Source of the DNA: Flagellimonas chongwuensis
GTDB taxonomy: Bacteria > Bacteroidota > Bacteroidia > Flavobacteriales > Flavobacteriaceae
Assembly: GCF_013376415.1 (NCBI RefSeq)
Contig: NZ_WYET01000012.1
Coordinates: 1 to 64,000 of the forward strand
DNA: 64,000 nt
Reading direction: 5' to 3'
Shown: positions 23,669-32,681 of the stretch, piece after piece
Numbering within the stretch: position 1 is the stretch's first letter
How the letters are laid out: the number at the start of each line of letters is the position of its first letter
Translations under genes and position numbers: made by a program
The notes under the pieces: model-generated
Told to the model about the DNA's origin: nothing
Seen by the model: only the letters and a program-made list of their open reading frames with translations
Databases searched by the model: none

Positions 23669-24787
23669 ATGATTACTGTAAATTTAAAACGATTTTACTT
23701 TTTTCTTTTTACCTCAACCTTGTTGTCAGGGGCAATAGGATATGCCCAACAGCAAACAATCCATACCATGTACGGCAAAAGTGTGGAGCCCTCTGAACTT
23801 ACCGAGGGTATCAAAAGGATTATGGAACAGCATAGTGTCCCTGGTTTGTCCATTGCCGTGATCAACAACAATGAATTGGTCTATCAAAATGCCTTGGGGG
23901 TATCCAATATCGAGAACAACGAGCCCGTGAATGGCGAGAGTATATTCGAGGCAGCCTCCTTATCCAAACCTATTTTTGCCTATTTCGCCTTAAAAATGGT
24001 AGAGCAGGGCAAGCTTGATTTGGACCGGCCGCTCCATGAATATCTGCCACATCCGGGTTTTGCTCCCGAATCTGAGGAGGATGCCAAGCTGATTACGGCA
24101 CGTATGGTATTGGCACATCAGACAGGGATGCCCAACCATGCCTCTGGCAAAAAAATGAAGTTGGCCTTTAGGCCAGGTACCGGATTCGGGTATTCCGGAG
24201 AGGCCTATCAATATTTGGCCGCAGTTATTGGCATGCAAAACGAAGTGGGCTGGAAGGAAGGTTTGAACGATTTGTTTCAAAAGAAGGTAACCGAACCTTT
24301 GGGTATGCCCCATTCCACCTTTGTTTGGGACGATTATATTGCTGAGCACAAGGTGTACGGACATGATGAAGACGATGGAACGCCCAAACACAGAGTGCCT
24401 TCAGAAGGATATTGGGAAGATGGCGTCTTTAGTGCCTACTCCAGTTTGCATAGTGAAGCTAAGGAATATGCCCAATTTGTAATCGCCATGTTGAAGAAAG
24501 AAGGCTTAAAACAGGAGACTTTTGAAGAGATGCTCAAAGAACATACCCATTTTGATGAGGATAACCCATTGCGTAAAGAAGTTGGTCAAACCGGATGGGG
24601 ACTTGGTTTTGCACAAAAACGTACCCCTGAAATGACCATGCATATGCATACCGGAAACAATCATGATTTTCAGGCCTACGTAATGCTCGTTCCGGAAAAG
24701 AAGTATGGATTGGTAGTATTTACCAACTGTGCCAGAATGATACAAGTGGTTTCAGGTCTATCAGAAATCCTTGGTCCACAATTTTAA
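23669..24787 (+). CDS. Serine hydrolase, class C beta-lactamase-like, exported
   Basis: 372 residues with signal peptide (YFFLFTSTLLSGAIGYAQ). Catalytic motifs: SLSK (Ser97, Lys100) in EAASLSKPIF, YSGEAYQ in place of YxN, and HTGNNHDF in place of the KTG triad. The overall order and size fit the beta-lactamase family of esterases, D-aminopeptidases and penicillin-binding-like enzymes, not a true resistance beta-lactamase. It acts in the periplasm. It follows the unknown anchored protein by 100 bases and is the live relative of the dead hydrolase at 21446. Substrate unknown. Confidence 0.85.
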   Translation: MITVNLKRFYFFLFTSTLLSGAIGYAQQQTIHTMYGKSVEPSELTEGIKRIMEQHSVPGLSIAVINNNELVYQNALGVSNIENNEPVNGESIFEAASLSKPIFAYFALKMVEQGKLDLDRPLHEYLPHPGFAPESEEDAKLITARMVLAHQTGMPNHASGKKMKLAFRPGTGFGYSGEAYQYLAAVIGMQNEVGWKEGLNDLFQKKVTEPLGMPHSTFVWDDYIAEHKVYGHDEDDGTPKHRVPSEGYWEDGVFSAYSSLHSEAKEYAQFVIAMLKKEGLKQETFEEMLKEHTHFDEDNPLRKEVGQTGWGLGFAQKRTPEMTMHMHTGNNHDFQAYVMLVPEKKYGLVVFTNCARMIQVVSGLSEILGPQF

Positions 24788-24857
24788 AAAATGCCCAGGA
24801 TGGCAAAAACTAGTAACTTTCTGAGACAAGATATAAAACAAAAAAAATAACAATAGT

Positions 24858-25193
24858 ATGGAAAATGTTAAAGATGCCTTAGGGGCCCTGGTCCTGATGT
24901 CAGGATTGGTGGTAATCGTATATATCATCGCGAGATACACTTATTTGGTAAAAAAGGCCATGATTGAAAACGGGCTGGCGATCCCGACGAAATCGAAGCG
25001 ATTAATGTTCATTGATATGGGATGTATTTTGGGGGGTATTGGCTTGGGCCTTTTGGTTTCCTCCATGTTCAGTGTGATGGACTTGGATGAAAATACCACC
25101 GACCTTTTGGTATGGGGAACTATTTTGATTTTTGGTGCCGTTGGGATGGTTCTGGCCCAATTTTTAAGAAACAAATTTGGCGATCAGGGATAA
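24858..25193 (+). CDS. DUF6249 membrane protein
   Basis: 111 residues with three hydrophobic segments: LGALVLMSGLVVIVYIIARY, MGCILGGIGLGLLVSSMF and LLVWGTILIFGAVGMVLAQF. It fits the DUF6249 family, which is commonly encoded next to ECF sigma factor genes in flavobacteria. Its last 17 bases overlap the sigma factor frame that starts at TTG 25177, so translation of the two is likely coupled. Function unknown; a membrane signal input to the sigma factor is a reasonable guess from context. Confidence 0.8.
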   Translation: MENVKDALGALVLMSGLVVIVYIIARYTYLVKKAMIENGLAIPTKSKRLMFIDMGCILGGIGLGLLVSSMFSVMDLDENTTDLLVWGTILIFGAVGMVLAQFLRNKFGDQG

Positions 25194-25755
25194 CAATACA
25201 GATGCGAAATTGATTGATAGGGTCAAGCAAGGGGATGACGGGGCTTTTGTGGATCTCGTAAATAAGTACAAAGATCTTTCCCTTTCCTTGGCCCATTCCA
25301 TCATGAAAGACCGCGACAAGGCTGAGGATGTGCTTCAGGATGCCTTTGTGAAGGTATATGAGAAAGCCGGTAGTTTCAAGCATCAATCCGCCTTTTCCAG
25401 TTGGTTGTACCGCATTGTGGTCAATACAGCCTATAATGCCTTGAAAAAGGAAAAAAAATATTGTGAAACAGAACATTTTAACCAAGAGACCACAAACATT
25501 GAGGAGCGTCCTGAAACAGATACAATTCGTGAGGATGATCAAAAAAAATATATTGTAATGGCCATGGAACGATTACGGCCCGATGAGGCCTTGGTACTCA
25601 GGCTCCATTATTTATGTGGACATACGATCACCGAAATCCAGGAAATTACAGGATTTGGAATTTCCAAGATCAAAGTGGACCTGCACAGGGGCAGGGGGCA
25701 TATGGAAGAGGCCCTAGAAGATTTATTGGGAGATCAAGTCAAAGACCTTTTGTGA
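25177..25755 (+). CDS. ECF-type RNA polymerase sigma factor
   Basis: 192 residues. Region 2 is visible at about 10-75 (AFVDLVNKYKDLSLSLAHSI, DRDKAEDVLQDAFVKVYEKA, FSSWLYRIVVNTAYN), region 4 near 130-175 (LRPDEALVLRLHYLCGHTI, then ISKIKVDLHRGRGHM). No in-frame ATG precedes region 2; the only early candidate is TTG at 25177, inside the end of the DUF6249 gene. An overlap start with coupled translation is therefore likely. The small membrane protein gene 19 bases downstream is the probable anti-sigma partner. It would direct transcription in response to an envelope signal. Confidence 0.85.
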   Translation: MAIRDNNTDAKLIDRVKQGDDGAFVDLVNKYKDLSLSLAHSIMKDRDKAEDVLQDAFVKVYEKAGSFKHQSAFSSWLYRIVVNTAYNALKKEKKYCETEHFNQETTNIEERPETDTIREDDQKKYIVMAMERLRPDEALVLRLHYLCGHTITEIQEITGFGISKIKVDLHRGRGHMEEALEDLLGDQVKDLL

Positions 25756-25774
25756 CATATTAAAACGAATACCT

Positions 25775-26116
25775 ATGGAAGAAAAAGCGTTTAAAAAAAT
25801 ACTTTTGAAAAGTAAAGTGAGGACCTCAGAAGAATTCACCGATGATTTGATGAAGAGGCTGGAAGCTAGGAAAGCGGAACGCCCCACGTCAATACAAATA
25901 ATGCTCCGACCAGCAATATGGGGTTTTGTAGTGGGAGGAATGGCCATATTGTACATATTGTTTCTGGTGCCTATGAGTTCTTTTACCGTTTTCAACCGGA
26001 TTCATCTTGGGAAGACACCGTTGATGGTCGGGCTTATATTTCTGTTTATAATGGGTATCAACCATATGCTTCGACTTTCACAAAAGGTGGAATCCTATAA
26101 TCAATTGGTAAAGTAG
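25775..26116 (+). CDS. Small membrane protein, probable anti-sigma partner
   Basis: 113 residues. A charged N-terminal cytoplasmic part of about 48 residues (FKKILLKSKVRTSEEFTDDL is typical of short anti-sigma-like proteins) is followed by two hydrophobic helices, AIWGFVVGGMAILYILFLVP and TPLMVGLIFLFIMGINHML. It is the third gene of the DUF6249/sigma operon. No zinc-finger motif is present, so the assignment as anti-sigma rests on gene order and the N-terminal helix alone. Confidence 0.65.
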   Translation: MEEKAFKKILLKSKVRTSEEFTDDLMKRLEARKAERPTSIQIMLRPAIWGFVVGGMAILYILFLVPMSSFTVFNRIHLGKTPLMVGLIFLFIMGINHMLRLSQKVESYNQLVK

Positions 26117-26256
26117 TAAGGTATGGTTTTGAACTGTTTAACCATTTGTCCAGAAAAGAATCGTTTATGTATTGCCCCTTTTTGGTCGATCTATGTTGGC
26201 AAAGACTCGTTGGAGAAGGTATGTGGAAAATTAACGTATAAAGTGATTGTTAAAGT

Positions 26257-27711
26257 ATGACCAAGAAAATCATATTGCTAAGTATTGTCCTTGTTTTGGC
26301 GGGCATCTCTTTTTTTGAACAAAATTCTAAAAAGGCTTCCGCTCCATATCGTTTCAAGAAAATGCAGTCGGAATTGACAAGAAATGTGTATTCGGACAGT
26401 GTTTTGAGATACGTAAAACATAATTATAAGACCATAGTACTACGTAATGCCACCATTATTGATGGTACAGGAGCTCCAGCAAAGAAGAAACAAACAATTA
26501 TAGTCAAATCAGGAAAGTTTCATGTAATCGGAAATGATGATGAAGTAGTTGTGCCTACAGAAGCAAAGATCATGAACATGCAAGGAAAGACAATTATACC
26601 AGGTCTTGTAGGTATGCACAACCATCTTCATATCCCCGGTTTCCCAGATGTGGGGGAAATAGCTTCCAAATTGTATTTGGCCGCTGGCGTAACAACAATA
26701 CAAACCTGTGGAGCCACCGATTCGGAAAAGGAGCTTTTGCTATCATATGAAATTGAGCAAGGGAAAAAAATAGGACCCAATATAGTTCCAAGTGCACCTT
26801 TTGTAAATGGCCCTGGTGGCAACCCGAACATGATCATACCCAAAAATTTGAAACATCTGAAGGATACATTAGGGTACTGGTTGAACAAGGATGTCAAATG
26901 GATCAAGGTTTATAGAAATGTTGAACCCGATGATCTTGAGGAGATTATTGATATGGCCCACGGATATGGGGCCAAGGTCAGGGGGCATTTATGTTCCGTA
27001 ACCTTTGAAGAAGCGACCCGGTACGGTATTGACGGGATTGAACATGGGTTGAACAGCGCAAGTGATTTTAGGACCAATAAGACTTATGGTGTCTGTGGAG
27101 GAGGTCGTGAGTATATGGATGAATTAAATATAGATGACCCAAAGGTCAAGACCTTACAACAACAAATGATTGATAAGGGCACATTTTTGACATCCACCCT
27201 TTCCATATATGAAGCAAGTGTGCCAAACAGAATCTATTTGGATGATAGGGCCAAATCGGTAATGTCCCCTTATTTGCTCGATCAGTATGAAAGGCGGAGC
27301 AAGGAGGCGCAACATTTAAAAAGTGACCTGACCCGCGAGAAACGTTTACAGCGCATTATGGCTTTTGATCGACAGTTCCATGAAATGGGTGGCCTATTGT
27401 GCAGCGGAGTGGATGCCGGCAGGCATATCGTACCTGGATTTGGGGATCAACGGAATTTTGAGTTGCTAAGAGAAGCCGGTTTTAGCACTGAGGAAGCGAT
27501 TCAGGTCATGACCAATAATGGTGCAAAAGCGCTTGGAAAAAGTGATATTGGCTCAATAGCAGTTGGTAAAAATGCGGATTTTGTCATTTTGGATGGAACT
27601 TTGGTCAATGACCCATCTGCGATATATAAGGTGAATACCGTATTCAAGAACGGATTGGGTTATGATTCCAATAAACTGATCGGGGACCTTCAAGGTAAAT
27701 TTGGTTTGTAA
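26257..27711 (+). CDS. Amidohydrolase family protein, exported or anchored
   Basis: 484 residues with an N-terminal hydrophobic signal (IILLSIVLVLAGISFF). The metal-dependent amidohydrolase pattern is clear: IIDGTGAPAKKKQTIIVKSG (composite beta-sandwich), PGLVGMHNHLHIPG (HxH metal ligands), then KVYRNVEPDDLEE (probable carboxylated Lys), GHLCSV and GIEHGLN His ligands, SGVDAGRH and IGSIAVGKNADFVILDG at the end. Such enzymes include prolidase-like and imidazolonepropionase-like hydrolases of the periplasm. It is alone on its transcript between the sigma operon and the Nudix gene. Substrate unknown. Confidence 0.85.
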   Translation: MTKKIILLSIVLVLAGISFFEQNSKKASAPYRFKKMQSELTRNVYSDSVLRYVKHNYKTIVLRNATIIDGTGAPAKKKQTIIVKSGKFHVIGNDDEVVVPTEAKIMNMQGKTIIPGLVGMHNHLHIPGFPDVGEIASKLYLAAGVTTIQTCGATDSEKELLLSYEIEQGKKIGPNIVPSAPFVNGPGGNPNMIIPKNLKHLKDTLGYWLNKDVKWIKVYRNVEPDDLEEIIDMAHGYGAKVRGHLCSVTFEEATRYGIDGIEHGLNSASDFRTNKTYGVCGGGREYMDELNIDDPKVKTLQQQMIDKGTFLTSTLSIYEASVPNRIYLDDRAKSVMSPYLLDQYERRSKEAQHLKSDLTREKRLQRIMAFDRQFHEMGGLLCSGVDAGRHIVPGFGDQRNFELLREAGFSTEEAIQVMTNNGAKALGKSDIGSIAVGKNADFVILDGTLVNDPSAIYKVNTVFKNGLGYDSNKLIGDLQGKFGL

Positions 27712-27893
27712 TGAAGTGGGAAGTTCCGATTGGAAGTTAGATGTGATACCATTATTTGATGCAGGGAGCATTGGAGAAGCGAGGCATATCCAAGCATTGA
27801 TTTTTAGAGGGAAATGCCTGAATGGAGATCAACTGGATAATTAAGTGAGAAATCAAACAAAAGAATAATGTGGAAATAACCAAAACAATGACG

Positions 27894-28445
27894 ATGAAAA
27901 CAATGTTGATTACGTTTTTTATGGCTTTGGGAGTATTTGTTCACTGCAGAGCCCAAGTGCCTGACCCAGTAAACCAAACCATTATACGTTTGACCGTGAT
28001 CAAGGATGGGGATAAGGTTCTGATGCGAAAGACCCCTTATGGGTGGATGACCCCAGCCGTGTATTTTAAAGAACGGCAGAGTATACAAGAAGTTCTGGAT
28101 GAAATGACGGAAAATTATGGTATTCAAATTTCTGGCATAGGTCTGAGGGGCTTATTTACCTATACCTATGATTTTAAACCTACAGCTGATATGCGTCAAC
28201 TCTATGTAGCTAATTACGTCAGCGGGAATTTGGTGTCGCCATCTGAAAATGAGGAAGTGTATTGGATGCCGATAGAAGAGGCCTTGGACAAGTTGGACGC
28301 AACGGTTCCATCATTAAAGCAAATGACCAAACATATTTTAGATAACCCTGACAAGGTATGGGGAGGATCATTTACCCTTTTTAAAGCCAACGGTAAAATG
28401 AATTCCCGTGTTACGGAGGACTTTTATATGTTGGCCAATATGTAA
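27894..28445 (+). CDS. Exported Nudix-fold protein with degenerate Nudix box
   Basis: 183 residues from the preferred start at 27894 (MKTMLITFFMALGVFVHCRAQ); a GTG at 27870 and an ATG at 27888 are alternatives. After the signal peptide the Nudix fold is visible (IIRLTVIKDGDKVLMRKTP then WMTPAVYFKERQSIQEVL), with a helix at DEMTENYGIQ in the Nudix box place. The conserved catalytic REUxEE residues are not kept (EVLDEMTENYG), so hydrolysis is doubtful. Export of a Nudix protein is rare. It may be a ligand-binding or scaffold variant. It lies between the amidohydrolase and a second serine hydrolase. Confidence 0.7.
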   Translation: MKTMLITFFMALGVFVHCRAQVPDPVNQTIIRLTVIKDGDKVLMRKTPYGWMTPAVYFKERQSIQEVLDEMTENYGIQISGIGLRGLFTYTYDFKPTADMRQLYVANYVSGNLVSPSENEEVYWMPIEEALDKLDATVPSLKQMTKHILDNPDKVWGGSFTLFKANGKMNSRVTEDFYMLANM

Positions 28446-28520
28446 TAAAATGATCAGGTAATCAGTAGTAACCTGCCTATAACTTTTAAAAATCAAAAGG
28501 CGTTAAAAAAGTTCTGTTAA

Positions 28521-29870
28521 ATGTTTGGTAAGACGTTATCATTTAAAATCATCATGATGCTTTGTGCAAAGTTGCTGTTGGGAATGTTCTCGAATGGAAC
28601 TTTTGCACAAGATATGGATGTAAATAGGTTGGATGCCTATTTCAATACTTTGGAAAGAAATGACAAGTTCATGGGCAGCGTGGCCATTCTAAAAGACGGA
28701 GAGCTTGTTTATGATAAACAGTTGGGATATTCCAATTTGGAATTGGGGCAGAAACCAGATGAAAACACAAGCTATGGAATCGGTTCAATTTCCAAGGTAT
28801 TTACCGCTGTTCTCGTTTTTAAGGCCGTTGAGGTAGGTCTAATCGATTTGGATGATACTATTGAAGGGTATTTCCCTGTCATTGGTAATTCGGATAAGAT
28901 TACTATTGCCCAATTATTGAACCATCGAAGTGGTGTGTTCAATTTTACCGATGATAAGGAAAACTATCTCAGGTATCGTACCACTTATATCGATCGGGCC
29001 GAAATGGTCGACCTCATTGCTGAAGGTGGAAGTGTTTTTGAACCGGGAACTAAAGCGGCGTACAGTAATTCCAATTACGTTTTGCTCTCTATCATTTTAG
29101 AAAAGGTGTATGGACAGTCCTATTCAGCTATTTTGTGGGAGCAACTGATCGAGCCATTGGGGCTTGCCCATACTTATTTTGGTGGTACTATAAATGAGGA
29201 CCAAAGGGAGAGCCGTTCCTACAGGTATGATGGTCAATGGAGACTCATGGTGGAAACGAATACTTCCATCGGATTGGGAGCGGGCGGTATCTTTTCTACC
29301 CCGTCTGACCTATTGGTCTTTGCCGATGCCTTATTTTCGGGCAACCTATTGGCCGAGGAGAGCTTGTCACAAATGAAGAACATACGGGATAAATTTGGGA
29401 TGGGATTGTTCAAGATAGTCTATTATGATCATGTCAGTTATGGTCATAATGGCGAGATTGATGGTTTTATTGGGGCATTGCGCTATTTTAAGGATGATAG
29501 GTATGGTGTTGTAGTTTTATCCAATGGGTTGAACCACAACTTGAATGCCATAACCGTAACCATGGTCAATGCCCTTTATGGAAGACACTTTAGTATCCCG
29601 GACTTTAGAGTATATCATCCAAAGGCTAAGGAATTGAACGCCTATTTGGGGGTCTACTCCAGTAGCACCTTTCCCGTAAAATTGATGGTCACCAAATCTG
29701 GGAACCAATTGGTTGTACAGGCCAAAGGGGATGCCAAAATGAAGATGGAGGCCACTGCAAAAGATGAGTTTAAATATGAGCCAGCCGACATTGTGCTCAA
29801 ATTCTTTCCCAATAAGGAAGAAATGGCGATTTCCCAAGGCGGAAAATCTTATGTGCTTACACGAGAGTAA
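28521..29870 (+). CDS. Serine hydrolase, class C beta-lactamase-like, exported
   Basis: 449 residues with a signal peptide ending near FAQ30. Motifs: SISK (Ser89, Lys92) in YGIGSISKVFTAVL, YSNSNYVLL (Tyr-x-Asn), and HNGEIDGFIG replacing KTG. The catalytic domain covers about residues 35-350; a C-terminal beta domain of about 90 residues (ELNAYLGVYSSSTFPVKLMV onward) resembles the lipocalin-like tail of periplasmic esterase/peptidase members. It acts in the periplasm on an unknown substrate. It is 76 bases after the Nudix gene on the same strand and ends convergent with the PAS-LuxR gene. Confidence 0.86.
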   Translation: MFGKTLSFKIIMMLCAKLLLGMFSNGTFAQDMDVNRLDAYFNTLERNDKFMGSVAILKDGELVYDKQLGYSNLELGQKPDENTSYGIGSISKVFTAVLVFKAVEVGLIDLDDTIEGYFPVIGNSDKITIAQLLNHRSGVFNFTDDKENYLRYRTTYIDRAEMVDLIAEGGSVFEPGTKAAYSNSNYVLLSIILEKVYGQSYSAILWEQLIEPLGLAHTYFGGTINEDQRESRSYRYDGQWRLMVETNTSIGLGAGGIFSTPSDLLVFADALFSGNLLAEESLSQMKNIRDKFGMGLFKIVYYDHVSYGHNGEIDGFIGALRYFKDDRYGVVVLSNGLNHNLNAITVTMVNALYGRHFSIPDFRVYHPKAKELNAYLGVYSSSTFPVKLMVTKSGNQLVVQAKGDAKMKMEATAKDEFKYEPADIVLKFFPNKEEMAISQGGKSYVLTRE

Positions 29871-29951
29871 CCAACTATTTACCTCATAAAAATGATAAAA
29901 TTTGTTGGCTGTAGGAATCAGCCATCGGGTTCAATTCAAGAATAGTTTAAC

Positions 29952-30866
29952 CTAAAGATGCTGTATAAAAGTAATTAGATTTTCGGAGGTGCTCAATCCT
30001 AATTTTTTTTTCAATCGGTTTCTTACCACTCTCAAACTTTCTTTCTTGATCATCATGATCCTGGAAACATCCGATGAGGTCATCCCTATTTTGATAAAGG
30101 CCAAGTGTTTCATATCCTTTTGGGAAAGATTAGGGTAATGGGTTGATAATTTAGAATAAAAATCGGGATGTACTTTTTTATAGTGCATCATAAAATCTTC
30201 CCAATCTTCATCTAGGTTCATGGTTTCTTGGATATGGGAAAGGATGCTTCTTAATTCTTTTCTTGTGTTCGGTTCAACCTCCAATATCCGATGTTCTATT
30301 TTTTTGATAATGTGCTTCTTTTTCTCAAATAATATAGAGGATAGCAAGAGGTTTTGTTGGATTATCTCTTTTTCCTTTCTTTCTAATTCGGCCAGTTTTC
30401 TGTCCTGAATGTTCCGGGTACAGCTCAATACCAATAGCACGTTGCCCTTTTTGTCAAAAATGGGCTTGGTATATCCTTCGAACCATTGATAACCAAAGTG
30501 TTTTGTCCTGAATTTAAGTTCCAATTTTTCAGGCATGGAGGAGAAGCCTACCGAAGAATTGGAAACATTTTTCAGTAGTTTGGAATATTGTTCAGGATGA
30601 ATAAAGTCAAAAGGTACCTTTCCCTTAAGATCGTCCGGTGTATATCCCATGATACGTTCCGTTGAAGGGCTTGCATATAGATATTGTCCATCGGCGGGAT
30701 GGTGTAAACAAACTACATCAATGGTATTTTCTGCGATCAGCTTCAACTTGTCCAGTTTTTGTAAGGCCAGAAGTCGAGCCAAAGCCTCTCCATCGAGGTT
30801 TTGTTTCTCTTCCAATAACTGCAACAATCGTTCGGTCTCCTTACCTTGACCCTTTGCTTTTTTCAT
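29952..30866 (-). CDS. PAS domain regulator with LuxR-type HTH
   Basis: 304 residues. A helical N-terminus (about 1-45) precedes one PAS domain (about 45-155; VVCLHHPADGQYLYASPSTE, IMGYTPDDLKG, FIHPEQY, FEGYTKPIFDKKGNVL). A coiled-coil linker (RKLAELERKEKEIIQQNLLL) leads to a C-terminal LuxR-like helix-turn-helix (YPNLSQKDMKHLAFIKIGMTSSDVSRIMMI, about 245-300). This architecture is a cytoplasmic one-component regulator common in Flavobacteriia. There is no kinase or receiver domain. The ligand and targets are unknown. It is transcribed alone, convergent with the serine hydrolase gene. Confidence 0.82.
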   Translation of the reverse strand: MKKAKGQGKETERLLQLLEEKQNLDGEALARLLALQKLDKLKLIAENTIDVVCLHHPADGQYLYASPSTERIMGYTPDDLKGKVPFDFIHPEQYSKLLKNVSNSSVGFSSMPEKLELKFRTKHFGYQWFEGYTKPIFDKKGNVLLVLSCTRNIQDRKLAELERKEKEIIQQNLLLSSILFEKKKHIIKKIEHRILEVEPNTRKELRSILSHIQETMNLDEDWEDFMMHYKKVHPDFYSKLSTHYPNLSQKDMKHLAFIKIGMTSSDVSRIMMIKKESLRVVRNRLKKKLGLSTSENLITFIQHL

Positions 30867-31045
30867 TTATAAATTTAGCTTCTTTTTACTGTGGGGATAC
30901 TACAAAACTAATATGGTACACCAAATCATAAAAAATAATCATTCTATGATGATTGTAATTTTGTTTTGATCAATGGTTGGGGTTGATTATCAAAATTTAA
31001 GCAACGGTATCATTCCTTATCAAATTCACATATCATAAAATTGAG

Positions 31046-31963
31046 TTATTTTATTTTTATGGTCGATTTTAATTGAATCAATACCCCTAGCAATCTAGTG
31101 AGCGTTACCTTTTCTGGGATACCCATATCGTCGGCCATTCTTGAGATTTCAAGGTTTAAACTTTCGATTTCTGTCCTTCTGTTTTGAAGGATGTCCACAT
31201 AAGTGGAAATTAACTGGCCGTCCGATCGTTTACTGATCTGCATCAGGTTGTTCTCTATAGCATCCTTGTCAAGGGCAATGCCTTGTTTTTGTGCCACACC
31301 AACACATTCTTCAATGACTGTTCTTGCCAATCTTCTTGCATCTGCATTCCTGGTAAAAATGCCATTATCGGTTTCGAGCAATGGACAGATAGAGTTGAAA
31401 GCGCAATTGGCAATCACCTTTGTCCATAGCAATGGAGTGATATTGGCTTCACTTCGAAAGCTAAAGTGTTGGGTATTGATCCTTTCCACCAAATCCTGAA
31501 GGCCATCATTGTTTCCTTCCAAGTTTCCAACGGGTGATGGCATTACCGATTTAAAGGTAACCTCATTGTCACCTGTTACCTGACTGGTGGAAAACAGGAC
31601 GCAGCGATATATTTTGTCGAACTCTTCAAAAGGGCGTTCCACATGGAGTCCATTTTGAAGGAGAACGATGGAAAAATCCCCTTCTTTGTCTTTTAGCTTT
31701 CTAGCGATTTCGGTATTAGCGAAGGCTTTTACGGTAATCAAAACAATCCCATTGATGGCTTGTAGACCCTTAAAGGTTGTTGTGGTTATCCTTTGTTGAA
31801 ACGTTTTGTTTTTTCCGATAACGGTAATGGTTTCTTCCATGTCGGGTATGTTGTCCACACTACCTCTTACAAGTACCACCTCTTTGTTTTCTTGCTGTAA
31901 AAAAACGGCCAGAGCCTTTCCTATGGCTCCCGAACCAACAATGTAAATTTTTGTTTCTTTCAT
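31046..31963 (-). CDS. Ketopantoate reductase family (ApbA/PanE) protein
   Basis: 305 residues. The N-terminal Rossmann motif IYIVGSGAIGKALAVFL binds NADPH; a KxxANTE-type segment (VKAFANTE) and the C-terminal catalytic lysine region (LLWTKVIANCAFNSICPLL) are those of 2-dehydropantoate 2-reductase-like proteins. The canonical enzyme reduces ketopantoate to pantoate for coenzyme A. It lies 76 bases after the HAD gene at the end of the thiamine salvage operon, without overlap. The old name apbA comes from a thiamine phenotype in Salmonella. Whether this copy makes pantoate or serves another ketoacid is undecided. Confidence 0.78.
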   Translation of the reverse strand: MKETKIYIVGSGAIGKALAVFLQQENKEVVLVRGSVDNIPDMEETITVIGKNKTFQQRITTTTFKGLQAINGIVLITVKAFANTEIARKLKDKEGDFSIVLLQNGLHVERPFEEFDKIYRCVLFSTSQVTGDNEVTFKSVMPSPVGNLEGNNDGLQDLVERINTQHFSFRSEANITPLLWTKVIANCAFNSICPLLETDNGIFTRNADARRLARTVIEECVGVAQKQGIALDKDAIENNLMQISKRSDGQLISTYVDILQNRRTEIESLNLEISRMADDMGIPEKVTLTRLLGVLIQLKSTIKIK

Positions 31964-32039
31964 ACTTGTATGTTTTATAGAACTGCTACTAGGTGATCGG
32001 TAAGGCTGTAAGTTATCTGTATATGGTTGTTATTTCGAT

Positions 32040-32681
32040 TTACCTGATACTAAAATCATCAATCTTATGATCGGCCCATTCCAGAGATACATTTTTGTTT
32101 CCCTGAGTAAAGGCAATAACGGTCATTCCAGCATTTTTTGCTGCCTTCATTCCGGTCTCGCTATCTTCTATCACGGCACACTCTTCGGGCCTTACCTTCA
32201 ATTTCTCCGCTGTTTTTAGGTATATGGCAGGATGTGGCTTACCCTTTTCTTCAAAATCGGCAGATGAAACAATGTCGAAAAAATCCGTGGTCTTGGTCCT
32301 TTCCAGTACCGTTGGAATGATTTTTTGCGGTGCATTGGTCGCTAATCCAATTTTATAGTGTTGGGCTTTGAGCTGTTTTATGAAGGTCTTGACCCCCTGG
32401 ATTACACAATCTTCGTATCGAATCAATTCCATGACCCTATGGATGACCATCTCTTCCGCTTCAAGTAGTGTTTTTCCGTGCCAAGAAAATCGTTCGAACC
32501 AGAACCGGGTGACTTCCTTGGTCGTCATGGACCGGGTCAGTAAGCTCTCTTCTTCTGTCACCGAGACCCCAAGTGAGGAAAAAACTTCGAACTCTGCACG
32601 CTTCCAAAGACCTTCACTTTCCACCAACACTCCGTCCATATCAAAAATGACCGCTTTTTTGTCCTTTAATATCAGTTCCAT
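32040..32681 (-). CDS. HAD family phosphatase (beta-phosphoglucomutase-like)
   Basis: 213 residues. Motif I is AVIFDMDGVLVESEG (Asp14 nucleophile, Asp16), motif II is IGLATNAPQK, and motif III/IV are EKGKPHPAIYLKTAEKL and CAVIEDSETGMKAAKNAG. The helical cap between is that of the beta-phosphoglucomutase/hexitol-phosphatase subgroup. The start codon overlaps the end of tenA by 10 bases in the TPP-riboswitch operon, so a role in thiamine metabolism, such as dephosphorylating thiamine phosphate, is inferred. Other sugar phosphates remain possible. Confidence 0.82.
   Translation of the reverse strand: MELILKDKKAVIFDMDGVLVESEGLWKRAEFEVFSSLGVSVTEEESLLTRSMTTKEVTRFWFERFSWHGKTLLEAEEMVIHRVMELIRYEDCVIQGVKTFIKQLKAQHYKIGLATNAPQKIIPTVLERTKTTDFFDIVSSADFEEKGKPHPAIYLKTAEKLKVRPEECAVIEDSETGMKAAKNAGMTVIAFTQGNKNVSLEWADHKIDDFSIR

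Noticed and set aside
29906..29924. TGGCTG/CAGCCA hairpin between the convergent serine hydrolase and PAS-LuxR genes
   Set aside because: Could be a bidirectional terminator, but the stem is only six bases and no T-run follows on either strand.
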